Shown: positions 25,170 to 34,650 of the stretch, in pieces
How the letters are laid out: each line of letters starts with the position of its first letter
How positions within the stretch are numbered: the first letter of the stretch is position 1
Assembly (NCBI GenBank): GCA_946480245.1
Contig: CAMLIZ010000030.1
Location: 1-38,375, forward strand
Reading direction: 5' to 3'
Length of the DNA stretch: 38,375 nt
Origin: an uncultured Pseudomonadota bacterium
GTDB taxonomy: Bacteria; Pseudomonadota; Gammaproteobacteria; Burkholderiales; Burkholderiaceae
The notes under the pieces: generated by a model
What the model saw: the letters and a program-made list of their open reading frames with translations, nothing else
Databases searched by the model: none
Told to the model about the DNA's origin: nothing
Position numbers and translations under genes: made by a program

Positions 25170-26455
25170 CGATGGCTCGCGCATTCGCCCTCGTGTCGCC
25201 GGCGGCGCTGCTGCAGCGCGCCGCGGCCGTGATCGGCCGCAAGGCCCCGAGTGCCAAGGCCGACGCGGATGCGGTGCCGGTGCGCGACTGGGTCAGCGTG
25301 TCGGCCGGCCAGCCGGCGCGCCTGCTCGGCTTCGACCAGACCTTGCTGTGGGTCACCGTGGCGCTGCTCGCGCTGGGCCTGGTGATGGTGTATTCGGCCT
25401 CGGTGGCGCTGCCCGACAGCCCGCGCTTTGCGCGCTATGCGCCCACGCACTTCCTGACGCGCCAGCTGATGTTCATTGCAGTGGGCTCGGTGGCCGCGCT
25501 GGTGACGGTGCAACTGCCGATCAGCGTGTGGGAGAAGTGGGCGCCGTGGCTGTTCGTCACCGCGCTGCTGTCGCTGGTGGTGGTGCTGGTGCCGCACGTG
25601 GGCAAGGGAGTGAACGGCGCGCGCCGTTGGCTGCCGCTGGGCCTGCTCAACTTCCAGCCCAGCGAGTGGACCAAGCTGGCGATGGCCATGTACGCCGCCA
25701 GCTACATGGTGCGCAAGATGGAGGTGAAGGAAAACTTCTTCCGCGCCGTCACGCCGATGGCGGTGGCGCTGGGCGTGGTGGGCCTGCTGCTGCTGGCCGA
25801 GCCCGACATGGGCGCCTTCATGGTGATCGCCGCCATCGCGCTGGGCATCCTGTTCCTCGGCGGCGTGAACGGCCGCATGTTCTTGCTCAGCGTGGCGGTG
25901 CTGGTGGGCGTGTTCGTGCTGATGATCGTGTTCAGCGAGTTCCGGCGCCAGCGCATCTTTGCGTACCTCGATCCCTGGAACCCGGCCTATGCGCAGGGCA
26001 AGGCCTACCAGCTCACGCACTCGCTGATCGCGTTCGGCCGGGGCGAGATCTTCGGCCAGGGGCTGGGGGGGTCGCTCGAGAAGCTGCACTACCTGCCGGA
26101 GGCGCACACCGACTTCCTGCTGGCCGTGGTGGGCGAGGAGCTGGGCTTCGTGGGCGTGGCCTGCGTGATCGCAGCCTTCTTCTGGCTCACGCGCCGCATC
26201 TTCCACATCGGCCGCCAGGCGATCGCGCTGGATCGCGTGTTCGCCGGGCTGATGACGCAGGGCATCGGCATCTGGATGGGCGGGCAGGCCTTCATCAACA
26301 TGGGCGTCAACCTCGGCGTGCTGCCCACCAAGGGCCTGACCTTGCCGCTGATGAGCTACGGCGGCTCGGGCGTGCTGCTGAACCTGATCGCGCTGGCGAT
26401 CGTGCTGCGCGCCGACATCGAGAACCGGCAGCTCATGCGGGGAGGGCGGGCATGA
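25166..26455 (+). CDS. ftsW: Septal peptidoglycan glycosyltransferase FtsW
   Basis: This 429-residue SEDS-family membrane protein polymerises lipid II at the septum with FtsI. About 50 cytoplasmic N-terminal residues precede the first helix ([20 protein letters not shown]). Conserved features are [65 protein letters not shown] with the catalytically important Asp of the large periplasmic loop, and [20 protein letters not shown]. The ATG overlaps the murD stop (ATGA). After the stop there is a 70-bp spacer instead of the usual overlap with murG. Confidence 0.97.
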   Translation: MTMARAFALVSPAALLQRAAAVIGRKAPSAKADADAVPVRDWVSVSAGQPARLLGFDQTLLWVTVALLALGLVMVYSASVALPDSPRFARYAPTHFLTRQLMFIAVGSVAALVTVQLPISVWEKWAPWLFVTALLSLVVVLVPHVGKGVNGARRWLPLGLLNFQPSEWTKLAMAMYAASYMVRKMEVKENFFRAVTPMAVALGVVGLLLLAEPDMGAFMVIAAIALGILFLGGVNGRMFLLSVAVLVGVFVLMIVFSEFRRQRIFAYLDPWNPAYAQGKAYQLTHSLIAFGRGEIFGQGLGGSLEKLHYLPEAHTDFLLAVVGEELGFVGVACVIAAFFWLTRRIFHIGRQAIALDRVFAGLMTQGIGIWMGGQAFINMGVNLGVLPTKGLTLPLMSYGGSGVLLNLIALAIVLRADIENRQLMRGGRA

Positions 26456-26525
26456 ACGCCGCACGGCCGCTCCGCAGGCGATCGCTTCCCCTTGGGGGGA
26501 CGGCGCGCAGCGCCAAGGGGGCACG
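26456..26525 (+). repeat. Inverted-repeat element between ftsW and murG
   Basis: Perfect arms CCCCTTGG (26488-26495) and CCAAGGGG (26513-26520) enclose an inner GGCGC-GCA-GCGCC dyad (26502-26514). The sequence resembles palindromic elements that, as I recall, are scattered through Burkholderiales genomes. A 25-codon frame from the ATGA at the ftsW stop runs through it, but its Arg-rich product shows no sign of selection. The element may affect ftsW-murG coupling. No T-run follows, so it is not a good terminator. Confidence 0.65.
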
Positions 26526-27605
26526 ATGAGCCGACACCTCGTGATCATGGCGGCCGGCACCGGCGGGCACATCATCCCCGGCCTCGCGGTGGCGCAGGAG
26601 ATGCAGCAGCGCGGCTGGACCGTGAGCTGGCTCGGCACGGCCAGCGGGATGGAGAACAAGCTGGTGCCGCCCAGCGGCATCCCGATGGACACCATCGGCT
26701 TTGCCGGCCTGCGCGGCAAGGGCGCCCTGCACAGCCTCACCGGTGCGCTCAAGCTCGCCAAGGCCTTCGGCGAAACCTGGCGCATCCTGCGCCGGCGCAG
26801 CGCGGATGCCGTGCTCGGCATGGGCGGCTACGTGTGCTTCCCCGGCGGGTTGATGGCGGCGCTGCGGCGCGTGCCGCTGATGGTGGTGAACGCCGACGCG
26901 TCGCTGCTGATGAGCAACCGCGCGCTGCTGCCTGTGGCGCGCAAGGTGGGCTTCGGCTTCGACGGCGAAGCGGCCACGCGCGTCAACCATGCCGTGGTCA
27001 CCGGCAATCCGGTGCGCGCCGAGATCGAGGCGATGCCCGAGCCGGCGCAGCGCTTCGCCGGCCGCAGCGGCCCGCTGCGCGTGCTGGTGGTGGGCGGCAG
27101 CCTGGGCGCACGCGCACTCAACGAGGTGTTGCCCAACGCGCTGGCACTGATGGACGCGAGCGCGCGCCCGATCGTCACGCATCAGACCGGCAGCGCCAAC
27201 CTCGAATCCGTGCGCAAGGCCTACGAGCTGGTGGGCGTGCCGGTGGAGCTGCTGCCCTTCATCGACGACATGGCGCAACGCATGGCCGACTGCGACTTGA
27301 TGATCTGCCGCGCGGGCGCCGTCACGGTGAGCGAACTGTGCGCCGGCGGCGTGGCCAGCGCGCTGGTGCCGCTGGTCGTGAGCACCACCGCGCACCAGCG
27401 CGACAACGCCAAGTTCATGGCGCAGCACGGAGCCGCCATCCACCTGCCGCAGCCCGAGCTGTCGCCGCAAAGCCTGGCCGACCTGCTGCGCACGCTCGAC
27501 CGCCCCACCTTGCAGGCCATGGCCGACAAGGCACGTCACCTGGGTCGCCCGCGCGCCGCCGCGCGCGTGGCCGACGAGATCGAAGGGATGGTGCAAGCCA
27601 AATGA
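26526..27605 (+). CDS. murG: UDP-N-acetylglucosamine--lipid I N-acetylglucosaminyltransferase MurG
   Basis: This 359-residue peripheral membrane enzyme converts lipid I to lipid II. It shows the N-terminal glycine loop [18 protein letters not shown], then [38 protein letters not shown], the C-terminal nucleotide-sugar site [55 protein letters not shown] and [12 protein letters not shown] with the donor-binding Gln. The ATG lies 70 bp after ftsW, with GGGGGC just ahead as a modest ribosome-binding site partly contained in the hairpin. It overlaps murC by ATGA. Confidence 0.97.
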   Translation: MSRHLVIMAAGTGGHIIPGLAVAQEMQQRGWTVSWLGTASGMENKLVPPSGIPMDTIGFAGLRGKGALHSLTGALKLAKAFGETWRILRRRSADAVLGMGGYVCFPGGLMAALRRVPLMVVNADASLLMSNRALLPVARKVGFGFDGEAATRVNHAVVTGNPVRAEIEAMPEPAQRFAGRSGPLRVLVVGGSLGARALNEVLPNALALMDASARPIVTHQTGSANLESVRKAYELVGVPVELLPFIDDMAQRMADCDLMICRAGAVTVSELCAGGVASALVPLVVSTTAHQRDNAKFMAQHGAAIHLPQPELSPQSLADLLRTLDRPTLQAMADKARHLGRPRAAARVADEIEGMVQAK

Positions 27606-29014
27606 AGCACGCGGTCAAGCACATCCACTTCGTCGGCATCGGTGGCGCCGGCATGAGCGGCATCGCCGAGATCCTGCACAACCTCGGCTACACCGTGTCG
27701 GGCTCGGACCAGAGCGACAGCGCCACCACGCGCCGCCTGGCCGAGTTGGGCATCACGGTGCACATCGGGCACGAGGCCGCGCACATCGGCGACGCACAGG
27801 CGGTGGTCACCTCCACCGCGGTAAAGGGCGACAACCCGGAGGTGATCGCCGCGCGCGCCCGGCGCGTGCCGGTGGTGCCGCGCGCGGTGATGCTGGCCGA
27901 GCTGATGCGGCTGAAGAGCGGCATCGCGATCGCCGGCACGCACGGCAAGACCACCACCACCTCGCTCGTCACCAGCGTGCTGGCCGAGGCCGGCGTGGAC
28001 CCGACCTTCGTGATCGGCGGCAAGCTCAACAGCGCCGGCGCCAATTCACGCCTGGGCTCGGGCGACTACATCGTGGTGGAGGCCGACGAGTCGGATGCAT
28101 CGTTCCTGAACCTGAACCCGGTGCTGGCCGTCGTCACCAACATCGACGCCGACCACATGGACACCTACGGCCACGACTTCGCGAAGCTGAAGCACGCGTT
28201 CGTGGACTTCCTGCACCGCATGCCGTTTTACGGCGCGGCCATCCTGTGTGCCGACGATCCCGGCGTGCGCTCGATCATCCCGTTCGTGTCGCGCCCGGTG
28301 GTCAGCTACGGCCTGGGCGAGGACGTGCAGGTGCGCGCGGTCGACGTGCAGGCGCTGCCCGGCGGGCAGATGCGCTTCACCGCGCAGCGGCGCAACGGCG
28401 TGGTGATGCCCGACCTCGACATCACGCTCAACCTGCCCGGCGAGCACAACGTGCGCAACGCGCTGGCGGCGATCGCCGTGGCCACGGAGCTGCAACTGCC
28501 CGACGCCCCCATCGTCAAGGCGCTGGCCGAGTTCACCGGCGTGGGCCGGCGCTTCCAGCGCTACGGCGAGCTGCCGGCGCAGGCCGGCGGCAACTTCACG
28601 CTGATCGACGACTACGGCCATCACCCGGTGGAGATGGCTGCGGTGATCGCCGCCGCGCGCGGTGCGTTTCCGGATCGGCGCCTCGTGCTGGCGTTCCAGC
28701 CGCACCGCTACACCCGCACGCGGGATTGCTTCGAGGATTTCGTGAAGGTGATGGGCAGCGCCGACGCGGTGCTGCTCACCGAGGTGTATGCCGCCGGCGA
28801 GGCGCCGATCGTCGCGGCCGACGGCCGCAGCCTGGCGCGCGCACTGCGCGTGGCGGGCAAGGTGGACCCGGTGTTCGTGGACGACGTCAACGCGCTGCCC
28901 GAAACCATCGTGCAGCAGGCACGCGCCGGCGACGTGGTGATCGCGATGGGCGCCGGCTCGATCGGCGCGGTGCCGGCCAGGGTGGTCGAACAGGCCAAGG
29001 GGCAACAAGCATGA
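27602..29014 (+). CDS. murC: UDP-N-acetylmuramate--L-alanine ligase MurC
   Basis: This 470-residue enzyme is the first Mur ligase and adds L-alanine to UDP-MurNAc. Motifs are the dinucleotide-fold start [38 protein letters not shown] loop GTHGKTTTT at 112-120, [55 protein letters not shown] and [10 protein letters not shown]. Length is normal. The ATG overlaps the murG stop and the stop overlaps the ddl ATG (both ATGA). A longer frame entering from murG is not real. Confidence 0.97.
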   Translation: MKHAVKHIHFVGIGGAGMSGIAEILHNLGYTVSGSDQSDSATTRRLAELGITVHIGHEAAHIGDAQAVVTSTAVKGDNPEVIAARARRVPVVPRAVMLAELMRLKSGIAIAGTHGKTTTTSLVTSVLAEAGVDPTFVIGGKLNSAGANSRLGSGDYIVVEADESDASFLNLNPVLAVVTNIDADHMDTYGHDFAKLKHAFVDFLHRMPFYGAAILCADDPGVRSIIPFVSRPVVSYGLGEDVQVRAVDVQALPGGQMRFTAQRRNGVVMPDLDITLNLPGEHNVRNALAAIAVATELQLPDAPIVKALAEFTGVGRRFQRYGELPAQAGGNFTLIDDYGHHPVEMAAVIAAARGAFPDRRLVLAFQPHRYTRTRDCFEDFVKVMGSADAVLLTEVYAAGEAPIVAADGRSLARALRVAGKVDPVFVDDVNALPETIVQQARAGDVVIAMGAGSIGAVPARVVEQAKGQQA

Positions 29015-29994
29015 ACGAGCAAGCTGCGATCGACGTGAAGGCGTTCGGCAAGGTCGCCGTGCTGATGGGCGGCGACTCCGCCGAGCGCGAGATCTCGCTG
29101 CTGTCGGGCAACGGCGTGCTGGGCGCGCTGCGCTCGCAAGGGGTGGACGCGCATGCGTTCGACCCGGCGCAGCAGGAACTCGGCGAGCTGAAGCGGCAGG
29201 GCTTCCAGCGCTGCTTCATCGCGCTGCACGGCCGCCATGGCGAGGACGGTAGCGTGCAGGGCGCGCTCGAGCTGCTCGGCATTCCGTACACCGGCTCGGG
29301 CGTCATGGCCTCGGCGATCGCGATGGACAAGGTGATGACCAAGCGCGTGTGGATCGCCGAAGGCCTGCCGACCCCGCGCTACGTGTGGCTGGCGCCCGAC
29401 GAGCAGACGCACGAGCGCGTGCGCACGGTGCCCGACGAGCTGAACCTGCCGCTGATCGTGAAGCCGCCGCGCGAAGGCTCGTCGATCGGCGTCACCAAGG
29501 TCCAGGGCTACTCCGACATGGCCGAGGCGGTGCGCCTGAGCGCGCAGTACGACCCCGACGTGCTGTGCGAGGAGTTCATCGAAGGCGACGAGGTCACGTG
29601 CCCGGTGCTCGGTGCCGGCGCCGCAGCGCATGCGCTGCCGGTGATCCGCATCGTGGCGCCCGAGGGCGACTACGACTACCAGAACAAGTACTTCACCGAC
29701 GACACGGTGTATCTGTGCCCGAGCGGCCTGCCCGAAGCCGAGGAGCGCGAGATCCAGCGCCTGGTGGTGCTGGCCTACCGCGCACTCGGCTGCCGCGGCT
29801 GGGGCCGCGCCGACCTGATGATTCGCGCCAGCGACCGCAAGCCGTTCCTGCTCGAGATGAACACCTCGCCCGGCATGACCGGCCATTCGCTGGTGCCCAA
29901 GTCGGCGCAGGCGGTGGGCATCAGCTACGAGCGGCTGTGCCTGATGCTGCTGGCCGATGCCGCACTCGACACGTCGCACAGGAAGAGCGCCTGA
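29011..29994 (+). CDS. ddlB: D-alanine--D-alanine ligase (DdlB type)
   Basis: This 327-residue ATP-grasp enzyme makes the D-Ala-D-Ala used by MurF. Motifs are [95 protein letters not shown] and [21 protein letters not shown] slightly extended N-terminus ([11 protein letters not shown]) precedes the conserved start. The ATG overlaps the murC stop, and ftsQ begins 2 bp after the stop. The dcw location matches the DdlB form, though the sequence alone does not separate it from DdlA. Confidence 0.96.
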   Translation: MNEQAAIDVKAFGKVAVLMGGDSAEREISLLSGNGVLGALRSQGVDAHAFDPAQQELGELKRQGFQRCFIALHGRHGEDGSVQGALELLGIPYTGSGVMASAIAMDKVMTKRVWIAEGLPTPRYVWLAPDEQTHERVRTVPDELNLPLIVKPPREGSSIGVTKVQGYSDMAEAVRLSAQYDPDVLCEEFIEGDEVTCPVLGAGAAAHALPVIRIVAPEGDYDYQNKYFTDDTVYLCPSGLPEAEEREIQRLVVLAYRALGCRGWGRADLMIRASDRKPFLLEMNTSPGMTGHSLVPKSAQAVGISYERLCLMLLADAALDTSHRKSA

Positions 29995-29996
29995 GC

Positions 29997-30800
29997 ATGG
30001 CCAACGCCGCCACCTTGCCCACGCTGCCGCCCGACGTGCGGCTGATGAACGGCCTTGCGAACGCCTTGTTCGCGCTGGCCGGCGTGGCGCTGGCCGTGGC
30101 GGCGGTGTGGTGGGTCGTGCGGCTGCCGGTGTTCGCGTTCCGCGTGGTGCGGCTCGAAGGCGAGATCGAGCGCAACAGCGTGAGCACCATCCGCGCCAAC
30201 GCGATGCCGCACCTGAAGGGCAACTTCTTCACGATGGATCTCGACAAGGCGCGCGCCGCTTTCGAAGGGGTGCCGTGGGTGCGTCGCGCGGTCGTGCACC
30301 GCGTGTGGCCCAACGTGCTGCGCGTGCAGCTGCAGGAGCACCACCCGGTGGCGCTGTGGGAAGACGCCAGCGGCAACGAGGAGCTGGTGAACGCGCACGG
30401 CGAGGTGTTCGAGGCCAACGTGGGCGACGTCGAGGACATGGCGCTGCCCACCTTCGCCGGCCCCGACGGCAGCTCGGCCCACATGCTGGCCATGTTCGGC
30501 CAGCTGCAGCCGGTGTTCGCCAAGCTGGACACGGCCATCGACGCCGTCAGCTTGTCGGGCCGCGGCTCCTGGCGCGTCACGCTGGACAGCGACGCCGAGG
30601 TGGAGCTGGGCCGCGGCGACGACGCCGAGGTGCTGGCGCGCACCGAGCGCTTCGTGCGCACGCTGCCGCAGGTGACCGGCCGCTTCCAGCGTCCGCTGGC
30701 GTATGCCGATCTGCGCCACATGGACGGCTACGCGGTCAAGTTGAAGGGCGTCACGACACTGCCGGCGGATGGCGACGGCGCGAAGGCAGGAAAGCATTGA
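29997..30800 (+). CDS. ftsQ: Cell division protein FtsQ
   Basis: This 267-residue bitopic protein links FtsA/FtsZ-dependent events to FtsL/FtsB. The cytoplasmic N-terminus is short, and the transmembrane helix lies at about 21-45 (LANALFALAGVALAVAAVWW). A POTRA domain follows (FAFRVVRLEGEIERNSVSTI...NFFTMDLDKARAAFEGVPWV, RRAVVHRVWPNVLRVQLQEH), then the FtsQ beta domain with LVNAHGEVFEA, WRVTLDSDAEVELGRGDDAE and a C-terminal YADLRHMDGYAVKLKG. The ATG at 29997 lies 2 bp after ddl. The ftsA start is 12 bp downstream. Confidence 0.96.
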   Translation: MANAATLPTLPPDVRLMNGLANALFALAGVALAVAAVWWVVRLPVFAFRVVRLEGEIERNSVSTIRANAMPHLKGNFFTMDLDKARAAFEGVPWVRRAVVHRVWPNVLRVQLQEHHPVALWEDASGNEELVNAHGEVFEANVGDVEDMALPTFAGPDGSSAHMLAMFGQLQPVFAKLDTAIDAVSLSGRGSWRVTLDSDAEVELGRGDDAEVLARTERFVRTLPQVTGRFQRPLAYADLRHMDGYAVKLKGVTTLPADGDGAKAGKH

Positions 30801-30812
30801 GGGACTGAACCC

Positions 30813-32042
30813 ATGGCAAAGGAATACAAGGATCTCGTCGTCGGCCTGGACATCGGCACCGCCAAGGTGATGGCGGTGGTGGCCGAGGTGATGCCGGGCG
30901 GCGAACTGCGCGTGGCCGGCATCGGCACGGCCAGCTCGCACGGGCTCAAGCGCGGCGTGGTGGTCAACATCGACGCCACGGTGCAGAGCATCCAGCAGGC
31001 GCTGAAAGAGGCCGAGATGATGGCCGACTGCAAGATCACGCGCGTGTACACCGGCATCACCGGCAGCCACATCCGCGGGCAGAACAGCACCGGCATGGTG
31101 ATCGTGCGCGACAAGGAAGTGACGCCGATCGACGTGGCGCGCGTGGTGGAAACCGCCAAGGCCATCAACATCCCGAACGACCAGAAGCTGCTGCTGGTGG
31201 AGCCGCAGGAGTTCGTGATCGACGGCCACGAGGTGAAGGAGCCGATCGGCATGAGCGGCGGCCGCCTCGAGGTGAAGGTGCACATCGTGACCGGCGCTCA
31301 AAGTGCTGCCGAGAACATCATCAAGTGCGTGCGCCGCTGCGGGCTGGAGGTGGAGCAGCTGGTGCTCAACCCGAGCGCCAGCAGCGCGGCCGTGCTCACC
31401 GAGGACGAAAAGGATCTCGGCGTGGCGATGGTGGACATCGGCGCCGGCACCACGGATGTCGCGATCTTCACCGACGGTGCGATCCGCCACACCGCGGTGA
31501 TCCCGATCGCCGGCGACCTGATCACCAGCGACATCGCGATGGCGCTGCGCACGCCGACCAAGGACGCCGAGGACATCAAGGTCGAGAGCGGCTGTGCCAA
31601 GCAGCTGCTGGCCGACCCGGACACCCAGGTCGAGGTGCCCGGTCTGGGCGACCGCGGCCCGCGCATGCTCAGCCGCCAGGCCCTGGCCGGCGTGATCGAG
31701 CCGCGCGTCGAGGAGATCTTCGCCCTCGTGCAGCAGGTGGTGCGCGACTCGGGCTTCGAGGAGGTGCTGTCCTCGGGCATCGTGCTCACCGGCGGCAGCG
31801 CGGTGATGCAGGGCATGGTCGAACTCGGTGAGGACATCTTCCTCAAGCCGGTGCGCCGTGGCGTGCCGCAGTACACCAGCGCCCTGTCGGACATGGTGGC
31901 GCAGCCACGGGCCGCCACCGTCATGGGACTGCTTGAAGAGGCGCGGCTGGCCCGTGTGCGAGGTCACAAGGTGGCGCAGAAGGCGGGCTCCATGCAGAGC
32001 GCGCTGGACCGCGTGAAGAACTGGTTTGTGGGGACCTTCTGA
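30813..32042 (+). CDS. ftsA: Cell division protein FtsA
   Basis: This 409-residue actin-like ATPase tethers FtsZ to the membrane. The phosphate loop is LVVGLDIGTAKVMAVVAE. The 1C (SHS2) subdomain includes GLKRGVVVNIDATVQSIQQA and TGITGSHIRGQNSTGMV. VDIGAGTTDVAIF is the second phosphate loop and VLTGGSAVMQGM the adenosine motif. The C-terminal amphipathic membrane-targeting helix is visible (ALDRVKNWFVGTF). The ATG has moderate AAGG sequences upstream. A 158-bp spacer separates it from ftsZ. Confidence 0.97.
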   Translation: MAKEYKDLVVGLDIGTAKVMAVVAEVMPGGELRVAGIGTASSHGLKRGVVVNIDATVQSIQQALKEAEMMADCKITRVYTGITGSHIRGQNSTGMVIVRDKEVTPIDVARVVETAKAINIPNDQKLLLVEPQEFVIDGHEVKEPIGMSGGRLEVKVHIVTGAQSAAENIIKCVRRCGLEVEQLVLNPSASSAAVLTEDEKDLGVAMVDIGAGTTDVAIFTDGAIRHTAVIPIAGDLITSDIAMALRTPTKDAEDIKVESGCAKQLLADPDTQVEVPGLGDRGPRMLSRQALAGVIEPRVEEIFALVQQVVRDSGFEEVLSSGIVLTGGSAVMQGMVELGEDIFLKPVRRGVPQYTSALSDMVAQPRAATVMGLLEEARLARVRGHKVAQKAGSMQSALDRVKNWFVGTF

Positions 32043-32145
32043 TGAACACGATCAACACCGGAGCCCGCCGTCTCGACCGCTGCCGCGAATGCACCGGGCC
32101 GCCTGGCTGAGGGTTCTCCTCGACAGCTTTCAAACCCCCCGTCAA

Positions 32146-32151
32146 TACAAT
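32146..32151 (+). promoter_or_regulatory. Candidate -10 element of a secondary ftsZ promoter
   Basis: TACAAT lies 49 bp before the ftsZ start in the ftsA-ftsZ spacer. The best -35-like sequence (TCGACA at 32120) is 20 bp away, too far for a good promoter, so this is tentative. The rest of the spacer (32043-32200) shows no gene; a 22-codon frame starting at the ftsA stop is not convincing. Confidence 0.35.
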
Positions 32152-32200
32152 CGAAACCATGCCCGGACCCCAGCGGAAAAGGGCCTCACAGGAGAGTGAC

Positions 32201-33406
32201 ATGAGCATCGAAATGATCGAAGTGGAAGAGTTCAACATGGGTACCCAGATCAAGGTCATCGGCGTCGGAGGCGGTGGCGGCAACGCGGTGGACCACATGA
32301 TCGACCGCAACGTCCAGGGCGTGGAGTTCATCTGCGCCAACACCGATGCACAGGCGCTCACGCGCAGTCTGGCCAACCGCACCATCCAGCTCGGTGGCAC
32401 CGGCCTGGGCGCCGGCAGCAAGCCCGAAAAGGGGCGCGAGGCGGCCGAAATGGCGGTCGACGAGATCCGCACCGCCATCAATGGCGCGCACATGCTGTTC
32501 ATCACCGCCGGCATGGGCGGCGGCACCGGCACCGGCGCGGCGCCGGTGATCGCGCGCGTGGCCAAGGAGATGGGCATCCTCACGGTGGGCGTGGTCACCA
32601 AGCCCTTCGAGTTCGAGGGCAACCGCCGCATGAAGGCAGCCGACACCGGCGTGGGCGAGCTGGAGGCCAACGTCGATTCGCTGATCGTCGTGCTCAACGA
32701 GAAGCTGCTCGAGGTGATGGGCGACGACGTCACGCAGGAGGAAGCGTTCGCGCACGCCAACGACGTGCTGAAGAACGCGGTGGGCGGCATCAGCGACATC
32801 ATCCACATCCCCGGCCTCGTGAACGTGGACTTCGAGGACGTGAAGACGGTGATGAGCGAGCCGGGCAAGGCGATGATGGGCACGGCGCAGGCCGGCGGCC
32901 CGGACCGCGCCACCAAGGCCGCGGAGGCTGCGGTGGCCTGCCCGCTGCTGGAGGGCATCGACCTCTCCGGCGCGCGCGGCGTGCTGGTGCTGATCGCAGC
33001 GAGCAAGCAGACCTTCAAGCTGAGCGAAAGCCGCAACGCGATGAACTGCATCCGCCGCTATGCCGCCGACGACGCGCACGTGATCTACGGCACCGCCTAC
33101 GACGAGAGCCTGGGCGACCAGCTGCGCGTCACGGTGATCGCCACGGGTCTGTCGCCGGCCAAGCGCCAGCAGGCGCCGCTGTCGGTGGTGCAGCCGGCCG
33201 CCGGCCTGCGCACCGGCACCGACAACCTGCCGATCCTGAACCAGGCTGTGCAGCACCCGCCGGTGCAGCACAACTACGAGCAGTTCGCCACGCCCAGCGT
33301 GTGGCGCAACGGCCGTACGCAAGCTGCCGCCAAGGTGGATGCGCTGGCCAGCAACGGCATGGACGAGATCGAGATCCCGGCGTTCCTGCGCAAGCAGGCT
33401 GATTGA
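32201..33406 (+). CDS. ftsZ: Cell division GTPase FtsZ
   Basis: This 401-residue tubulin homologue forms the Z ring. Motifs are IKVIGVGGGGGNAVDHMI, FICANTDAQAL, the tubulin signature GGGTGTGAAPV within ITAGMGGGTGTGAAPVIARV, TVGVVTKPFEFEG, the T7 loop NVDFEDVKTVM, and the C-terminal conserved peptide DEIEIPAFLRKQAD, which binds FtsA and ZipA. The ATG at 32201 has an AGGAGAG site 4 bases upstream and matches the usual family start MSIEMIEVEEFNMGTQIKV. An in-frame ATG at 32159 would add 14 residues and lies seven bases after the TACAAT box. It is less likely. Confidence 0.98.
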   Translation: MSIEMIEVEEFNMGTQIKVIGVGGGGGNAVDHMIDRNVQGVEFICANTDAQALTRSLANRTIQLGGTGLGAGSKPEKGREAAEMAVDEIRTAINGAHMLFITAGMGGGTGTGAAPVIARVAKEMGILTVGVVTKPFEFEGNRRMKAADTGVGELEANVDSLIVVLNEKLLEVMGDDVTQEEAFAHANDVLKNAVGGISDIIHIPGLVNVDFEDVKTVMSEPGKAMMGTAQAGGPDRATKAAEAAVACPLLEGIDLSGARGVLVLIAASKQTFKLSESRNAMNCIRRYAADDAHVIYGTAYDESLGDQLRVTVIATGLSPAKRQQAPLSVVQPAAGLRTGTDNLPILNQAVQHPPVQHNYEQFATPSVWRNGRTQAAAKVDALASNGMDEIEIPAFLRKQAD

Positions 33407-33417
33407 GCTGACCTGCG

Positions 33418-33436
33418 GCCTATCTGCGCGATAGGC
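33418..33436 (+). terminator. Hairpin after ftsZ, possible weak terminator
   Basis: GCCTATC-TGCGC-GATAGGC is a perfect 7-bp stem starting 12 bp after the ftsZ stop. It is followed by AGAAATG, not a T-run, so it may protect the 3' end or contribute to Rho-dependent ending. A longer hairpin lies 22 bp downstream. Confidence 0.4.
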
Positions 33437-33458
33437 AGAAATGCTCTCCTTCGTCCCA

Positions 33459-33486
33459 CCCCGCGTGTCCTTTCGGGCACGCGGGG
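33459..33486 (+). terminator. Strong hairpin between ftsZ and lpxC
   Basis: CCCCGCGTG pairs with CACGCGGGG as a 9-bp stem that extends by three more pairs (one G-T) to a TTTC loop. It is the most stable short hairpin in the plus-strand intergenic regions and lies just ahead of the lpxC -10 box. With no downstream T-run it is not a textbook terminator, but its position suggests a transcriptional boundary between dcw and lpxC. Confidence 0.45.
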
Positions 33487-33500
33487 CTGGACCCTCTCTC

Positions 33501-33506
33501 TACAAT
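33501..33506 (+). promoter_or_regulatory. lpxC -10 element (TACAAT), leaderless start predicted
   Basis: TACAAT ends six bases before the lpxC ATG, so a normal start site would fall on or next to the A of the ATG. No ribosome-binding sequence precedes the ATG. The -35 region is weak; nothing close to TTGACA is found 16 to 18 bp upstream, where the hairpin arm lies. Confidence 0.55.
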
Positions 33507-33512
33507 TCCGCG

Positions 33513-34448
33513 ATGCTTCAGCAACGCACCCTCAAGTCGCTCACCCGTGCCGTCGGCGTGGGGTTGCACAGCGGCCAGCGGGTGGAGCTGGTGCTGCGCC
33601 CCGCACCGCCCGACACCGGCATCGTGTTCCGTCGTGTGGATTTGCCGGTGCCCGTGAGCATCCCCGTGCGCGCGCTCAACGTGTGCGACACGCGCATGGC
33701 CTCCACCATCTCGCCGGGCGGCGACCCCGGCGCACCGAAGGTGCAGACCACCGAGCACCTGCTGTCGGCCTGCGCCGGGCTCGGGCTGGACAACCTGATC
33801 ATCGACATCACCGCCGACGAGGTGCCCATCCTCGACGGATCGGCCGCGGCCTTCGTGTTCCTGCTGCAAAGCGCGGGCATCGAGCTGCAGGCCGCGCCCA
33901 AGCGCTTCATCCGCGTGCTCAAGCCGGTGGAGGTGCGTGAAGGTGACGGCCCCACCTTGAAGTGGGCGCGACTGGAGCCGCACCACGGCTTCAAGCTCAC
34001 CTTCGAGATCATCTTCGGCCACAAGGCGGTGGACGCCACCGGGCAGCGCGTGAGCTTCGACATGGGCAGCGGCCGCTACAAGCAGGAGATCGCGCGCGCG
34101 CGCACCTTCGGCTTCAGCAAGGACGTGGACCTGATGCGCTCGCGCGGCCTCACGCTGGGCGGCAGCATGGACAACGCGATCGTGGTGGACGACACCAAGG
34201 TGCTCAATGCCGAGGGCCTGCGCTACGACGACGAGTTCGTGAAGCACAAGATCCTCGACGCGATCGGCGACCTCTACATCGACAGCAAGCCGATGCTGGC
34301 CGCCTACACATCGTTCAAGGGCGGCCATGCGCTGAACAACAAGCTGATGCGCCAGCTGCTGGCCGACCCGGCCGCCTACGACATCGTCAGCTTCGAGCGC
34401 GAGCAGGAAGCGCCGGCCGGCTTTGCCGAGCTGGCGCCGGCCTGGTAG
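33513..34448 (+). CDS. lpxC: UDP-3-O-acyl-N-acetylglucosamine deacetylase LpxC
   Basis: This 311-residue zinc enzyme catalyses the first committed step of lipid A synthesis. The start [20 protein letters not shown] matches the family. Zinc ligands are visible in [18 protein letters not shown] (first His) and [18 protein letters not shown] (His and Asp), and the catalytic His in [30 protein letters not shown] and [17 protein letters not shown] are typical. An in-frame upstream extension to 33441 exists but passes through the hairpin and -10 box, so 33513 is chosen. A small membrane-protein gene follows 16 bp downstream. Confidence 0.97.
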   Translation: MLQQRTLKSLTRAVGVGLHSGQRVELVLRPAPPDTGIVFRRVDLPVPVSIPVRALNVCDTRMASTISPGGDPGAPKVQTTEHLLSACAGLGLDNLIIDITADEVPILDGSAAAFVFLLQSAGIELQAAPKRFIRVLKPVEVREGDGPTLKWARLEPHHGFKLTFEIIFGHKAVDATGQRVSFDMGSGRYKQEIARARTFGFSKDVDLMRSRGLTLGGSMDNAIVVDDTKVLNAEGLRYDDEFVKHKILDAIGDLYIDSKPMLAAYTSFKGGHALNNKLMRQLLADPAAYDIVSFEREQEAPAGFAELAPAW

Positions 34449-34464
34449 CACACAGCGCGCGGCG

Positions 34465-34650
34465 ATGTTCCTCTTCCGCCTCGTCTTCGGCCTGCTGCTG
34501 GTCGCCAGCCTGCTCTGCTTTGCCGTCTCCATCGCCACCGGCGACGCGCTGTGGCGCCGGCGCGGCGTGATGATCCTGAAGTGGACCGTGCTGGCCGGTG
34601 CCGGCTTCTTTGCCGTGCTGTTCCTCGAACGACTGGCGATGATGCTCTGA
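34465..34650 (+). CDS. Small two-helix inner-membrane protein downstream of lpxC
   Basis: This 61-residue protein has two hydrophobic helices (about 4-24: FRLVFGLLLVASLLCFAVSI; about 38-57: LKWTVLAGAGFFAVLFLERL) joined by a short loop with DALWRRRG. The loop is positively charged, so a cytoplasmic loop with both ends outside is probable. I do not know its function. Comparable tiny membrane proteins occur after lpxC in related Burkholderiales. The ATG at 34465 is used; an in-frame start 42 bp upstream overlaps the end of lpxC. Its stop overlaps the next ATG (TGATG), indicating joint translation with the helical-repeat protein. Confidence 0.8.
   Translation: MFLFRLVFGLLLVASLLCFAVSIATGDALWRRRGVMILKWTVLAGAGFFAVLFLERLAMML

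Noticed and set aside
26452..26529. 25-codon frame starting at the ftsW stop (ATGA)
   Set aside because: It runs through a palindromic repeat and gives an Arg-rich product without features; it is probably a by-product of the old coupling position.
32042..32110. 22-codon frame starting at the ftsA stop
   Set aside because: It is very short, has no ribosome-binding site of its own and shows no recognisable leader-peptide pattern.
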